Assembly (NCBI GenBank): GCA_003223215.1
Contig: QHYH01000095.1
Span: 1 to 64,000 of the forward strand
Length of the DNA stretch: 64,000 nucleotides
Reading direction: 5' to 3'
Source: Acidobacteriota bacterium
GTDB lineage: Bacteria; Acidobacteriota; Terriglobia; Acidiferrales; UBA7541
Shown here: positions 8,533 to 17,331 of the stretch, piece after piece
Position numbering within the stretch: position 1 is the stretch's first letter
How the letters are laid out: every line of letters begins with the position of its first letter
Made by a program: the position numbers and the translations under genes
Notes under the pieces: generated by a model
The model's input: the letters and a program-made list of their open reading frames with translations, nothing else
Databases searched by the model: none
What the model was told of the DNA's origin: nothing

Positions 8533-10206
8533 TCACCGTTTGAGCAGCGGCTGCGCATAACGAATCGGAACGCCAAAATTGGAGCCTCCAAAACCCCGGA
8601 CCACCGCAAAGGTTACCCCGATGACTTGCCCATTCTTGTTAATGAGCGGTCCTCCCGAGCTTCCGGAAGTGGTCTGCGCATCATAGACAATCTTATCGGC
8701 GGAAACATCGCCGATATGCCCTTGCGTGATCAGCGGACGGACGAGCTTGCGGCGGACGAGTTCGTTTACCACTCTGTCCGCATCTCCTCCGGTGGCCTTG
8801 GCGATCTGGTCCACGGCTTCCTCGCCCGCACGTGCCAGCATGGCGTTAATGCCCGTTGCGTAACCGAGGGAGATGAGCGGTTCGCCGCTGACAGCGGCCT
8901 CCTTCCGCGCGTCCGTTTTTAGGGGCGGCCGTTTAAGAGCGGCGAGATCGCCTTTCACGACTGCCAGGTCGGCTTCTTCCGAAACTTGCGCAATGCTGAC
9001 GCTGACCCCGGCAGACGAGTCCGGAAAGTACGCGATCATCTCCCCAATTCCCGGATCGAGCCCCTGGCTGAGAACGCTGCCGAGCTCGTCATTTTTCCAC
9101 CAGGGTTGCACGACGTGATGATTCGTGAGAATCGTTCCCTCCCCGACGATAAACCCGGTGCCGAAGAAGTCGGCCCGCACCTCCGGCGCGCGGCCTTCCA
9201 GCGTGTAGACCGGATTGCCGTCGCTGTCTTTCAGAGGCTCGCCGTTGCCGGTGATGCCGGCGTATCGCAGCGGTCGTCTCGAGGAATGGTCAAGGAATAC
9301 GACCGAAACGTGGAGCAGGCAAACGCTCGGCGCGTACGCGCGAATCACCTCTTCCGCGGTCTGCGATTCCGTTTCGATCCGCCGCAGGCGATTGTTGGTC
9401 TCCTGAAGCTGCTTGCGGAGCGCCGAGACTTCTTCGCCTCCAGCGCCCGAGATTTTCTGCCGCAGCTCTTCTGATTGGTGTTGGAGCTGCTGCTTCTGTC
9501 GAAGTACATCGGATTGCTGAAGATCCGCGCGGGCGCTGCGGGCATCCGCCACCAACTGCTCTTGGCGATGCGCGCTGCGCTCCAGTTGCGCAATCACCCC
9601 GTACGCCCGTCGCGCCTCCTTGTCAGCCCGGCGGGAATACAGCAGGAAAATCCCGGCAATGAGGATAGCGATCGCGAAAAGCACTGACACACCAATCTTC
9701 AGGGCGCGCGCCAGGGAAAATGCATCGCGGGTCATTTTCTCGGTAACCGCCACCGCTTGGAACGCGGTTTGCGCCACTTCCCTGCCCTCATCGGCAATGC
9801 GCGTCTTCTCCCGCATTTCATCCAGGTCGCGTTTTTGGCGGAGTTGTACGCGAATTCGCGCGAGCAATTCCACTGGCTCCCAGGGGAAAGAGAGGACCTC
9901 GTCGGCGCCAAGTTCGAGCCCCCGCGCCCGCTCAGCTCCTGTGCCGTCGGTCAGTAAAATGACGCGCGTGCCGGAGGTCGCGTTGCTTCCTTTCACCTCA
10001 GCCAGCGCGTCGCAGCATTGGATATCATTCAGATCTGCAGATAACAGAAGAAGGTCTACGCCAACATCGCGAACAAGCTGGAATCCTTCGGCTTGGGAGG
10101 GCGAAACCGCCACTTGATATCCCGCGGAACGCACTAATTCCTGAAGCACTTTTAACGCTGCCGAGTCAGGATCGACGATCAGAATGCTTTCGCGTTTAGA
10201 GGACAA
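8533..10206 (-). CDS. Pseudo-receiver / transmembrane / coiled-coil / trypsin-like protease fusion
   Basis: A 557-residue protein of unusual design. Residues 5-122 are a response-regulator receiver fold: ILIVDPD with Asp12/Asp14, a third strand DLLLLSADL, and GLELGADEVLSFPWEP. The phospho-acceptor Asp is replaced by Ser56 and the conserved Lys by Phe107, so phosphorylation looks impossible. One membrane helix follows (about 170-190, SVLFAIAILIAGIFLLY), then a coiled coil (about 195-285, rich in Gln/Glu/Arg). The C-terminal trypsin-like domain has His364 (TNHHVV), Asp413 (EADLAVVK) and Ser517 (SGSSGGPL), so it looks catalytically complete. Predicted topology is receiver inside, protease in the periplasm, which fits inside-out signalling through the coiled coil. 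This is inference. There is no PDZ domain. ATG 10206 is the first Met of the receiver. Confidence 0.85.
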   Translation of the reverse strand: MSSKRESILIVDPDSAALKVLQELVRSAGYQVAVSPSQAEGFQLVRDVGVDLLLLSADLNDIQCCDALAEVKGSNATSGTRVILLTDGTGAERARGLELGADEVLSFPWEPVELLARIRVQLRQKRDLDEMREKTRIADEGREVAQTAFQAVAVTEKMTRDAFSLARALKIGVSVLFAIAILIAGIFLLYSRRADKEARRAYGVIAQLERSAHRQEQLVADARSARADLQQSDVLRQKQQLQHQSEELRQKISGAGGEEVSALRKQLQETNNRLRRIETESQTAEEVIRAYAPSVCLLHVSVVFLDHSSRRPLRYAGITGNGEPLKDSDGNPVYTLEGRAPEVRADFFGTGFIVGEGTILTNHHVVQPWWKNDELGSVLSQGLDPGIGEMIAYFPDSSAGVSVSIAQVSEEADLAVVKGDLAALKRPPLKTDARKEAAVSGEPLISLGYATGINAMLARAGEEAVDQIAKATGGDADRVVNELVRRKLVRPLITQGHIGDVSADKIVYDAQTTSGSSGGPLINKNGQVIGVTFAVVRGFGGSNFGVPIRYAQPLLKR

Positions 10207-11176
10207 GCGCTCAACCTCAATGCTTTACGGATTTTTCTGCGAGGTCCGGGCCACTTACGTGCCCGCCTCCAGGGCCGCCAAGGCTAATTCTTCCCGCGGG
10301 TACGTCGAAACTATCAAAACTAACAGGCAACGCCGGGCCGGTTCGACGTACAAGCGGCCAAAAAGACGCCTGCCGTCATTTAGGTTTATTTCCCCAGACA
10401 ACTTTGGCCAAAAACGGTCATTCGGAGCCACGACAGGAGCTATGTGTTCTTGTTGTATTCGGGGTCAATTATGCGCTCAAGTTGGCCGCTCGGACACAGC
10501 TAGAACCAGGTTGACATAACCATTGGGGTGAACCCTTGTAGTGCCAGGTGGTCACGGACGATATATCCGGCTCCATTACCATTTTTCCGATTACCCGGTC
10601 AGGTACAGCACAACTCGCGATTCCGACCCACCGGTGTGGAAGCCGGGAAGGTCGCTACTGGGCCCACGACCCTGCGAATGCCCAAAGCAAAGTGCCTGAA
10701 AATCCTATTCGTGCTTGTGCCCACAACTCGTTGAGTCTAAGCGCATTGCGGAGGCAGCTGCGTGCCTTTGAGCGTGCTGCAGATCATTCAATCGATGAAA
10801 CCGTTTCTCTTGTTGCGTCACTACTTAAAGGCTGGCATGACAAAGCGCGTCACTGGGATGCTGGCGCCTCTTGTCGCTTGCGCTGCTGTTCGGCTCGGGT
10901 TGATAATCCGCCCAACTGTTCCAAGGACCGACCCTGCAGGCTACCAGCGGGTCATTCTAGCAGGCTGACTTGAGGCGTGGGACTCGCTGGAACCTCTGAG
11001 AGAGGGAGAGCGATGAACATTACAACAGAGTCCTTCAGAGCCGTCGTGGAAGACATCTGCTTGGGGTTGCGGCCGGACTTTTCGAGCTTCCGCCTCGAGG
11101 AGTGATGATGTATCTAGTGGGGTCGGGATCGTTTGTGAGGTGCAGCATTGGCTCCAGTAGCCCGCCTGCAGCTGAT
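10207..11176. other. Intergenic region with no supported gene
   Basis: Nearly 1 kb between divergent genes. Several plus-strand frames of 60-140 codons exist (10184-10519, 10548-10973, 10762-10968). None has a ribosome site or family motif. One, starting at 10837 (MTKRVTGMLAPLVACAAVRL), looks like a signal peptide and could be the lost N-terminus of the Ig-like remnant at 11177. The promoter of the pseudo-receiver protease must lie at the left edge. Confidence 0.4.
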
Positions 11177-11380
11177 CCGAATCCCTCACTAGCAAGCGAA
11201 TCTCTGAATCTAAGTTCAGCTATCGCGGGTGGCACAGGGTTCATGCTTACTGTTAATGGAACGAACTCTGTGTCTCCCTCCACAATGCAGTTTAGTGGAA
11301 ACCCCCTTGCCGCCTCGTTCGTTTCGGGCAGTCCATTGCAGGCGTCGATCCCTGCTGCGGATATCGCTGCAGCCATTTCG
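11177..11380 (+). pseudogene. Remnant of an Ig-like (IPT/TIG-type) repeat protein
   Basis: About 68 residues in frame with the downstream DUF3857 gene read SSAIAGGTGFMLTVNGTN and then NPLAASFVSGSPLQASIPAA. This is the pattern of IPT/TIG-like bacterial surface repeats, whose units run SPSSATAGGxxFTLTVNGTNF...LTASIPAxDIAxAG. Only one unit is left, without signal peptide, neighbouring repeats or its own stop. The open frame continues by chance into the transglutaminase gene; I do not think it is translated as one protein because that gene has its own ribosome site and signal peptide at 11504-11518. Confidence 0.6.
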
Positions 11381-11515
11381 GCCAACATCGGGGACCGCAA
11401 GCTTGCAATAAACAGCGTTCAATCACCTTCGCGAACCGGTAGAAAGAGATTTTTCAGCCGCGACCATCGCGGATTACCTGGTTGTGGCTGTCGCCCTTCG
11501 GCGGAGAGGAGACCC

Positions 11516-13519
11516 ATGCGACGTCTCCGGAGCGTGGCACAGGGTATTTTCTTTGTTGCCTGTTTGCTTTCGATTGTTCCGGAACTGCCTGCACAGATAC
11601 CCGATACCTGGCAGGAGATTCCCAAAGATGATTTGGCGCTCAAGGACAACCCTGCAAATCCCGGCTCCTCGGCCATGATCCTCGAGCGGCAGGTTTACAC
11701 GGATGACGAGAAACGTATTCAGACGGAGTGGTTGCGCATCAAGATTCTTACGGAAGAGGGTAGAGCCTACGCGGATGTCGAGATCCCTTACTTGGCGAAG
11801 AGCATCACGATTGAAGGTATCCGCGGACGCACCGTGCGGCCCAACGGCAACGTGATTACTTTTGATGGGACCACCTTCGATAAAGTGGTCGCGAAGTACC
11901 GCAGATTCTTGTACGAGGCCAAGGCCTTTGCCCTGCCGGGCGTAGAAGTTGGCTCTGTTATCGAATACGCGTACACGATGCGGTGGAAGGAGCGCCTGCC
12001 CGATTACGTGCGCAATCCCGCAAGTTACACCTTTAAGGAGGGCTGGACCATTCCGACCGCGACCTGGACCGTCCAGGAGGAGCTGTTTACGCGCCACGCC
12101 GTTTTTGTCATTCGTCCAGTGAAAGGTGGGCACCTAAGTTTTGCAAAGGTCCGCCTCTCTGACAATTCGCCTTCCTGGTATCCCGACGGAACTATGCGGA
12201 TGGAGGTGAACAATGTCGCGCCGATTGAAGATCAGGAGTACATGCCACCTTTGTCCTTGCTGAATAGCAGAGTGCACTTCTTCTACGTTGCGGGCTACGT
12301 GAGTGACTACTGGAGGAGCATCGGCAGGCTTCAGGCGGAGAAAGCAGAAAAGTTCATCGAGAAGACGAAATTCCTGGAGCGCGCGGCAAACGAGATTGCA
12401 CCTCCTGGCGATCCGCCGGAGACTAGACTGCGCAAACTTTACTCACGTGTTCAACAAGTTCGATATCTCAGCTACGAGCCCACAAAAACTGAGAAGGAAG
12501 CTAAACGCGAACACCTAGAGGAGAACAAGAGTGCGGAAGACATTTTCCGTCGAGGTTATGGCTACGGCAATGAAATCAACTTCTTGTTCACCGCTCTGGC
12601 TCGCGCTGGAGGTTTCGACGCGTCGATTGTCGAGGTCGTTGATCGCCGTTCTGCTATTTTCGAATCAGAGGTACTAGATGCCTCGCAATTGAATGCGATG
12701 ATTGTCCTTGTGCGACTGAAGGGGGAAAGCCTTTATTTTGATCCGGCCAGCCGTTTTTGTCCTTACGGCGTGGTGCCGTGGTTCGAGACGGACACAACGG
12801 GTGTCACTTGGGAAAAACTTGGTGGTCAAATTCTGGAGGTTCATACCCCCGCAACCGAATCGTCGACGATCGAGCGCAATGCCGAACTGAAACTGCAACC
12901 AGATGGAAGTCTGGAAGGCACGCTTGAGGTCGTTTTCAGAGGGCAGGAGGCTGTGGACCGTCGTTTGTCAGCGGCCAATGAGGATGAGGCCGGCCGTCGC
13001 AAATTGCTAGAGGAGGAAATTAAGGATTTGACACCGCGTCGTGCCACGATCGACGTCGATTCGGTAACAGGCTGGCAAGACTCCGAGCTACCGCTCCGAG
13101 TGAAATGCCACTTCCACGCATGGCGCTTCGCCGTCCTCACGCCCAAGCGGATGCTATTCCCCCTTGCGGTGTTCCAGGTGAGCCGAAAGAGTTTTTTGAG
13201 CCCGCTGAAAAGGGTTCAACCGGTGTACTTCAGATATGGCTCCAGCGAAGTGGATAAGATAACCATCTCGCTGCCGACTGACTACAGCCTGGAGGCCGTG
13301 CCTTCAGAAACTAACTACCAGACCCCATTTGCAGTTTTCCAGGCTAAGCGAACCGGCGAAGCTGGCATTGTGCGGCTCGAGCGTCACGCGATAATGAGCG
13401 AATACTACTTCCCCAAAGACTTCCACGCGTCGCTATGGAACTATTTTGAAAAACTGAGGCAGAGTGATGCAGAAAACGTCGTACTTCATCAATTGGAAGG
13501 AACGCAGGCTCGTCATTAG
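11516..13519 (+). CDS. DUF3857 / transglutaminase-like secreted protein, catalytic Cys and His missing
   Basis: A 667-residue exported protein. ATG 11516 follows GGAGAGGAG and starts a signal peptide (RSVAQGIFFVACLLSIVP). The N-terminal half is the DUF3857 beta-rich domain (VIEYAYTMRWKERLPDYVRN). The middle is a transglutaminase-like fold (RKLYSRVQQVRYLSYEPTKT, GYGYGNEINFLFTALARAGG). Aligned with the neighbour at 13467, the catalytic Cys in GYGDCKDK becomes Gly, and the His in SFNHVILAI becomes Met in LNAMIVLVRL; only the Asp (YFDPASR) is kept. It is probably a binding or structural paralogue rather than an enzyme. The C-terminal part is a further beta domain. Its end overlaps the next gene by about 50 bases, so the two are co-transcribed. 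Role unknown. Confidence 0.85.
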   Translation: MRRLRSVAQGIFFVACLLSIVPELPAQIPDTWQEIPKDDLALKDNPANPGSSAMILERQVYTDDEKRIQTEWLRIKILTEEGRAYADVEIPYLAKSITIEGIRGRTVRPNGNVITFDGTTFDKVVAKYRRFLYEAKAFALPGVEVGSVIEYAYTMRWKERLPDYVRNPASYTFKEGWTIPTATWTVQEELFTRHAVFVIRPVKGGHLSFAKVRLSDNSPSWYPDGTMRMEVNNVAPIEDQEYMPPLSLLNSRVHFFYVAGYVSDYWRSIGRLQAEKAEKFIEKTKFLERAANEIAPPGDPPETRLRKLYSRVQQVRYLSYEPTKTEKEAKREHLEENKSAEDIFRRGYGYGNEINFLFTALARAGGFDASIVEVVDRRSAIFESEVLDASQLNAMIVLVRLKGESLYFDPASRFCPYGVVPWFETDTTGVTWEKLGGQILEVHTPATESSTIERNAELKLQPDGSLEGTLEVVFRGQEAVDRRLSAANEDEAGRRKLLEEEIKDLTPRRATIDVDSVTGWQDSELPLRVKCHFHAWRFAVLTPKRMLFPLAVFQVSRKSFLSPLKRVQPVYFRYGSSEVDKITISLPTDYSLEAVPSETNYQTPFAVFQAKRTGEAGIVRLERHAIMSEYYFPKDFHASLWNYFEKLRQSDAENVVLHQLEGTQARH

Positions 13520-15518
13520 TGGGTTGCAGCTCACCCTGACCGGCGCGCTCGTCTTGACAAGCCCTGTCGCATCTGCCGGAACGCCTGATTGGCTGAAGCA
13601 GGCGGCACAGGCACCACTGCCCGCGTATCCCGATGACACGGATGCCGTGATGCTGCTCAACGAGACGTTCACCACAGTGTCAACTACGGGTGATATCCGC
13701 ACGACTCATAGGAAGGCATACAAGATCTTGCGACCGGAAGGACGCTCCTTCGGGACCGTGTCCGTGTACTTCGACAGTGAAACGCAGCTTACGTTCCTGA
13801 AGGGCTGGAGTATCACCTCGCAAAGCGAAGAGTATGAGGTCAAGGAGAGCAGTGCGGTCGAGACAAGCGCATTCTCTGAGAATCTGTACGCGGACACACG
13901 CTTCAAGGTGCTTCAGATCCCGGCGTCCCAGCCGGGTAGCGTAATCGGCTATGAATATCAGCAGCGGCAGAGACCTTCGGTGTTGCAGACCGTCTGGTCT
14001 TTCCAGGATCAGGTTCCTGTACGACGGGCTCGCTTTGTTTTGGAGCTGCCGTCGACGTGGAAATATACGGCGTACTGGCGAAATCATGCGGCAGCAAGCC
14101 CACAACAGGCCGGAGAGAATCGCTGGACATGGGAGCTTGCAGACCTTGAACCCATCCAAGAGGAACCAGAGATGCCCGCTTGGCGATCCGTCGCAGGCCA
14201 ACTTGGAATTTCGTTTTCTCCGAGGTCCACGGGAGGACGGGAGAGCAACCAAGGCTCGTGGGCGCAAATCGGTCGGTGGTACGCCGACTTGGCCAGCGGT
14301 CGGCTCGCGATTACCCCCACGATCCGTGACAAGACACGTGAGCTTATTAGCGGCACAAACGACGCAATGGAGAAGATCCGACGGCTAGCCTCCTATGTTC
14401 AACACAGTATCCGCTATGTAGCGATCGAGATTGGCACCGGGGGATTCCAGCCACATGCAGCACAGGACGTGCTAGCCAGCGGCTACGGAGATTGCAAAGA
14501 CAAGGCGACGCTGCTCAATGCCATGCTGCACGAGGCCGGCATTGATTCTTACTTCATGTTGATCAATAGCGACCGCGACTATCTGTCGCGTGATTTTCCC
14601 AGCCTTCTGAGCTTCAATCACGTGATTCTGGCGATCCGTCTGCCACGGCCGGCTGACAACCAGGGGTTGCTTGCAACTTTGCCCGAAGCAAAGCCCGGAC
14701 CGCTCCTTATCTTCGACCCCACAGACAGTTCCACATCCCTTGGCTATCTGCCCCCCATTCTGCAATCGAACGACGGCTTGTTGGTGACTGACGAAGGCGG
14801 CGAGATGGTGAAGCTACCCCTGCTGCCACCGACGACCAATCGCCTCCTGCGCGAAGCAACTCTCACTTTGGACAAGTCTGGAAACTTGCAAGGCACTGTC
14901 AGTGAATTGCGTAGTGGCTTTCCTGCCGCGCAGCTGCGCGAACGCTTGCTGAATCTGCCGAAGGCGCAGCGCCAGAAGGTCTTCCAGGATCTGCTGACCG
15001 ACCTCCTCGACGGTGCCGTCCTCACTCGCGCTTCTCTCTCCGGTTTGGAGGATTTTGGCGGTGCGCTAGGCATCGAATATGGTCTGATGGCTACCGCATA
15101 TGCCCAGCACGCCGGTCAGCTTTTTCTGTTTCGCCCTTGCGCGCTTGGCCGCAAGAGCAGTGATCTACTGGAGGGAAAAGCTCGCACGCAGGCGGTGGTA
15201 TTCTCTGATGTAACTTCGGAGAGCGACGTCTTTGATATCTCCTTCCCCGCCGAGTACACCATCGACGAGCTTCCTGAGCCTGTCAGGTACGAATATCGTT
15301 TCGCGACCTACAAGAGCGAACTGCGTGCCGCGGAACACGCGCTTCACTACGACCGCACATACGAGCGCAAAGAACTTCGAGTGCCGGTGGAGGGCCTAGC
15401 AGATTTAAAAACCCTTTATCGCCGGATTGCAGACGATGAACGTGCATACGCAATCTTGAAATCTTCAAAGCCCATTTCCTCGTTGGCTCCCCGACCTTTG
15501 TTACCGGAAGCACCATAG
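13467..15518 (+). CDS. DUF3857 / transglutaminase-like secreted protein, triad present
   Basis: A 683-residue protein overlapping the preceding gene by 53 bases in a different frame; GTG 13464 directly before ATG 13467 is an alternative start. The N-terminus has a hydrophobic export signal (GLQLTLTGALVLTSPVASAG). A DUF3857 domain follows (TTHRKAYKILRPEGRSFGTV, GSVIGYEYQQRQRP). The transglutaminase core has Cys in SGYGDCKDKATLLNAML, His in FNHVILAIRL and Asp in LLIFDPTDSS, a complete Cys-His-Asp triad. The family is common in Bacteroidetes and Acidobacteria as a periplasmic protein of unknown substrate. Being paired with an inactive paralogue suggests they work as a complex. The C-terminal 200 residues are a conserved but uncharacterised beta domain. 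Confidence 0.88.
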   Translation: MQKTSYFINWKERRLVISGLQLTLTGALVLTSPVASAGTPDWLKQAAQAPLPAYPDDTDAVMLLNETFTTVSTTGDIRTTHRKAYKILRPEGRSFGTVSVYFDSETQLTFLKGWSITSQSEEYEVKESSAVETSAFSENLYADTRFKVLQIPASQPGSVIGYEYQQRQRPSVLQTVWSFQDQVPVRRARFVLELPSTWKYTAYWRNHAAASPQQAGENRWTWELADLEPIQEEPEMPAWRSVAGQLGISFSPRSTGGRESNQGSWAQIGRWYADLASGRLAITPTIRDKTRELISGTNDAMEKIRRLASYVQHSIRYVAIEIGTGGFQPHAAQDVLASGYGDCKDKATLLNAMLHEAGIDSYFMLINSDRDYLSRDFPSLLSFNHVILAIRLPRPADNQGLLATLPEAKPGPLLIFDPTDSSTSLGYLPPILQSNDGLLVTDEGGEMVKLPLLPPTTNRLLREATLTLDKSGNLQGTVSELRSGFPAAQLRERLLNLPKAQRQKVFQDLLTDLLDGAVLTRASLSGLEDFGGALGIEYGLMATAYAQHAGQLFLFRPCALGRKSSDLLEGKARTQAVVFSDVTSESDVFDISFPAEYTIDELPEPVRYEYRFATYKSELRAAEHALHYDRTYERKELRVPVEGLADLKTLYRRIADDERAYAILKSSKPISSLAPRPLLPEAP

Positions 15519-15670
15519 CATCTCTTCCCCCGCGAGCTAGCTCAATCGCACAGTCATAAACAGCAGGCCTTTGCCGGCGACAAAAGAAATCCGCTAGTTA
15601 CTCACATGGATCGGCCGGATTCGGTCGGGCGCGAACGGCATTGAACTTATCAGCAAGCGACACAGGCAAC

Positions 15671-15799
15671 ACTGGACTCTCATTTTTGATCAGGCGAGTG
15701 GCTGTTCGACGGAGGAGTCTGAAGGTCCATAAGAATGAGTTGGGACCGGCAGCGCCTGACCGTTAAGGCTGCAGCACGGCATGTTGAGGACGAGTTGCA
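15671..15799 (+). repeat. Dispersed repeat R1, copy B (in a gene-poor 0.5 kb)
   Basis: This segment matches copy C (60134-60322) almost base for base from ACTCTCATTTTTGATCAGG to GACGAGTTGCA, including a run of more than 40 identical bases. Differences are one inserted G, loss of a nine-base tandem unit (CAGGCGAGT), and a cluster of changes at GCAGCACGGCAT. After 15799 the similarity ends. It starts with the same TGGACTCTCATTTTTGA that closes the permease at 60152. Copy B may therefore include the tail of a lost paralogue of that permease, or it was copied from there. The rest of 15519-16036 holds no gene I can support. Confidence 0.75.
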
Positions 15800-16036
15800 T
15801 CTCTTCGACAGTGTCGAAAGGACGTCTCCAGGCACGACTGTAATTGCCGGGCTCATGAGCGGTCCGTGGACAGTTCAACGGGCCGCCCAACCTGTAGACT
15901 GTTGATCTTTGGGTGGAGCGAAAACAAGTTCCTCATCTCCGCGTGATGGTCCAAACGTTCGGTTTCTTAGGCCAGACTTAGAACCCTTCCGGGCGTCCTT
16001 TAAGCAAGAGGTCGAGGAATATTAGAAACTTGCCTC

Positions 16037-16456
16037 TTACTTCTTCTTAGGTAAAAGGTTCCTGAGCACGGAGGCCAGTTGTTCAGCGAGACGGCCTGTT
16101 TTGGCGACGGATTCAAGTTGCCTGTAGATGTCCTCCGCATCACCCTGCTTACGAACGCCGACACTGCATACGACTACCACGTGGTGCTGAGAGTAAATTC
16201 GATAAACGACGCGGTGGTTGCCAAACTGATGCTTCCAATAGCCGGCCAGCGAGCCGCGCAGCGGCAGTCCATATCCCTCAGGATCAATGGCGAGCTTCTT
16301 CTCCAAAACCTTTCGCAGTTGATTACGGACGCTGCCGTCGAGAGCTTTGATGTCCGCTGCGGCGTCCGGCGTGTACCTAAGTTCAAAGGCAGGTTGTCGG
16401 TGCGCCTGTTGTGGTGATGGCGCAGCCGGCGATGGCTGTTTTCGGCCTCTGCTCAT
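16037..16456 (-). CDS. RelE/ParE-type toxin of a type II toxin-antitoxin pair
   Basis: A 139-residue basic protein. The RelE-like core is at about 24-105: FELRYTPDAAADIKAL, KVLEKKLAIDP, GLPLRGSLAGYWKHQFGNHR and VVYRIYSQHHVVVVCSVGVR. This is the usual order of the family (domain start, helix, LRGSLAGYWKxRxGxYRxxY). An N-terminal basic extension (SRGRKQPSPAAPSPQQ) and a C-terminal tail are longer than usual. By family, it inhibits translation by mRNA cleavage at the ribosome. Its ATG overlaps the antitoxin stop by four bases (16453-16456), so the two are translationally coupled. Confidence 0.85.
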   Translation of the reverse strand: MSRGRKQPSPAAPSPQQAHRQPAFELRYTPDAAADIKALDGSVRNQLRKVLEKKLAIDPEGYGLPLRGSLAGYWKHQFGNHRVVYRIYSQHHVVVVCSVGVRKQGDAEDIYRQLESVAKTGRLAEQLASVLRNLLPKKK

Positions 16457-16761
16457 TTGCCAAAAACATCAGCGGTTGTGAGCAGCCGGCCAGCGGCAAC
16501 GTCCTCGTCAATGGTCTTGGACAGGGTTAGCAATCGGTCAGTAAGTTCACGGTCGGCCAGAATCTCCAGGGTGGCAAGCATTGATTCACGCTCGTTCACC
16601 AGGGAGTCCAGAAAGTCTTTGTCCACGAGGTACTTTGGTGGCTGGCGACGGTTCTCCACTAACACGACGCGGTTTGCAGTCGCTTCTTTCAAGTACGTCT
16701 TCAGCTTGTCTCGAAGGTCGGTCGCTGTGACTTTCTTAACGGCAATGGAAGCCCGCGCCAT
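16453..16761 (-). CDS. Antitoxin partner of the RelE-type toxin
   Basis: A 102-residue protein. I chose ATG 16761 because GGGGAGG lies seven bases upstream; the longer TTG start at 16776 overlaps that site. The N-terminal half (VTATDLRDKLKTYLKEATAN followed by VVLVENRRQPPKYLVDKDFL) follows the Phd/YefM pattern of a DNA-binding antitoxin. The C-terminal half (LEILADRELTDRLLTLSK) would wrap the toxin. It is first in the operon and probably represses it with the toxin; a perfect palindrome lies about 30 bases upstream. Confidence 0.8.
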   Translation of the reverse strand: MARASIAVKKVTATDLRDKLKTYLKEATANRVVLVENRRQPPKYLVDKDFLDSLVNERESMLATLEILADRELTDRLLTLSKTIDEDVAAGRLLTTADVFGK

Positions 16762-16791
16762 CGAAAGCCTCCCCAATGTACGCTATGCACA

Positions 16792-16809
16792 ATCAAATGT
16801 ACATTTGAT
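16792..16809 (-). promoter_or_regulatory. Perfect 18-base palindrome, likely autoregulatory operator
   Basis: ATCAAATGTACATTTGAT is a perfect inverted repeat lying 31 bases upstream of the antitoxin start. Type II antitoxins of the Phd/YefM class bind such palindromes over their own promoter. The binding is inference; the symmetry is seen directly. Confidence 0.65.
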
Positions 16810-17331
16810 GAGCAACGCTGTCAAGCTTCGGGCTGGTGGCGCAGGCGGTTCGGGTGCAGCCTGGGGACGAAGCCGTACACTTTTGCCATCCGAGCCCCGA
16901 TCTCTGAAGGTGGATTATCCGCCAATTGCTGGCGGCGGATAGTCCGACAGGAGCTGCTTGATTGTTGTAGCAGGCTCAGCTGGCACTGGCTGGCGTGTAC
17001 GAGCGCCTCACGGAGAATCTACTCGACGCCCTGGCGCACCAGCTTCCGGTCAACCTTCGCAGGCGTCTGGTAGGTCCTCCCGGGAACGGAAACCGCTGAC
17101 CATCCACCCAAGGAGATGCCGGAGCGACACGATCATCGCAAGAATCTTACCTATGAGTCCGAATCGAGCGTTGCGCCAAGTCATTCATTTTGCAGGTGTA
17201 CGACGTTTTGGCGAGGCACAACCTGTTCAGCGACCATTGTAGAGACGCTGCTCCGCCTCTTTTCGTTGACCGCGGAAACTTCCGCTAAACCCAAGCCTGG
17301 TTTCCAGCCACAGAGCCGATCTTGTCGTGTC
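16810..17331. other. Intergenic region, possible gene remnants
   Basis: No supported gene. A plus-strand stretch near 16975-17090 reads like protein (ALAGVYERLTENLLDALAHQ) but begins without a start and ends at a stop within 45 codons, so it may be a decayed fragment. The remainder shows no motif. Confidence 0.35.
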
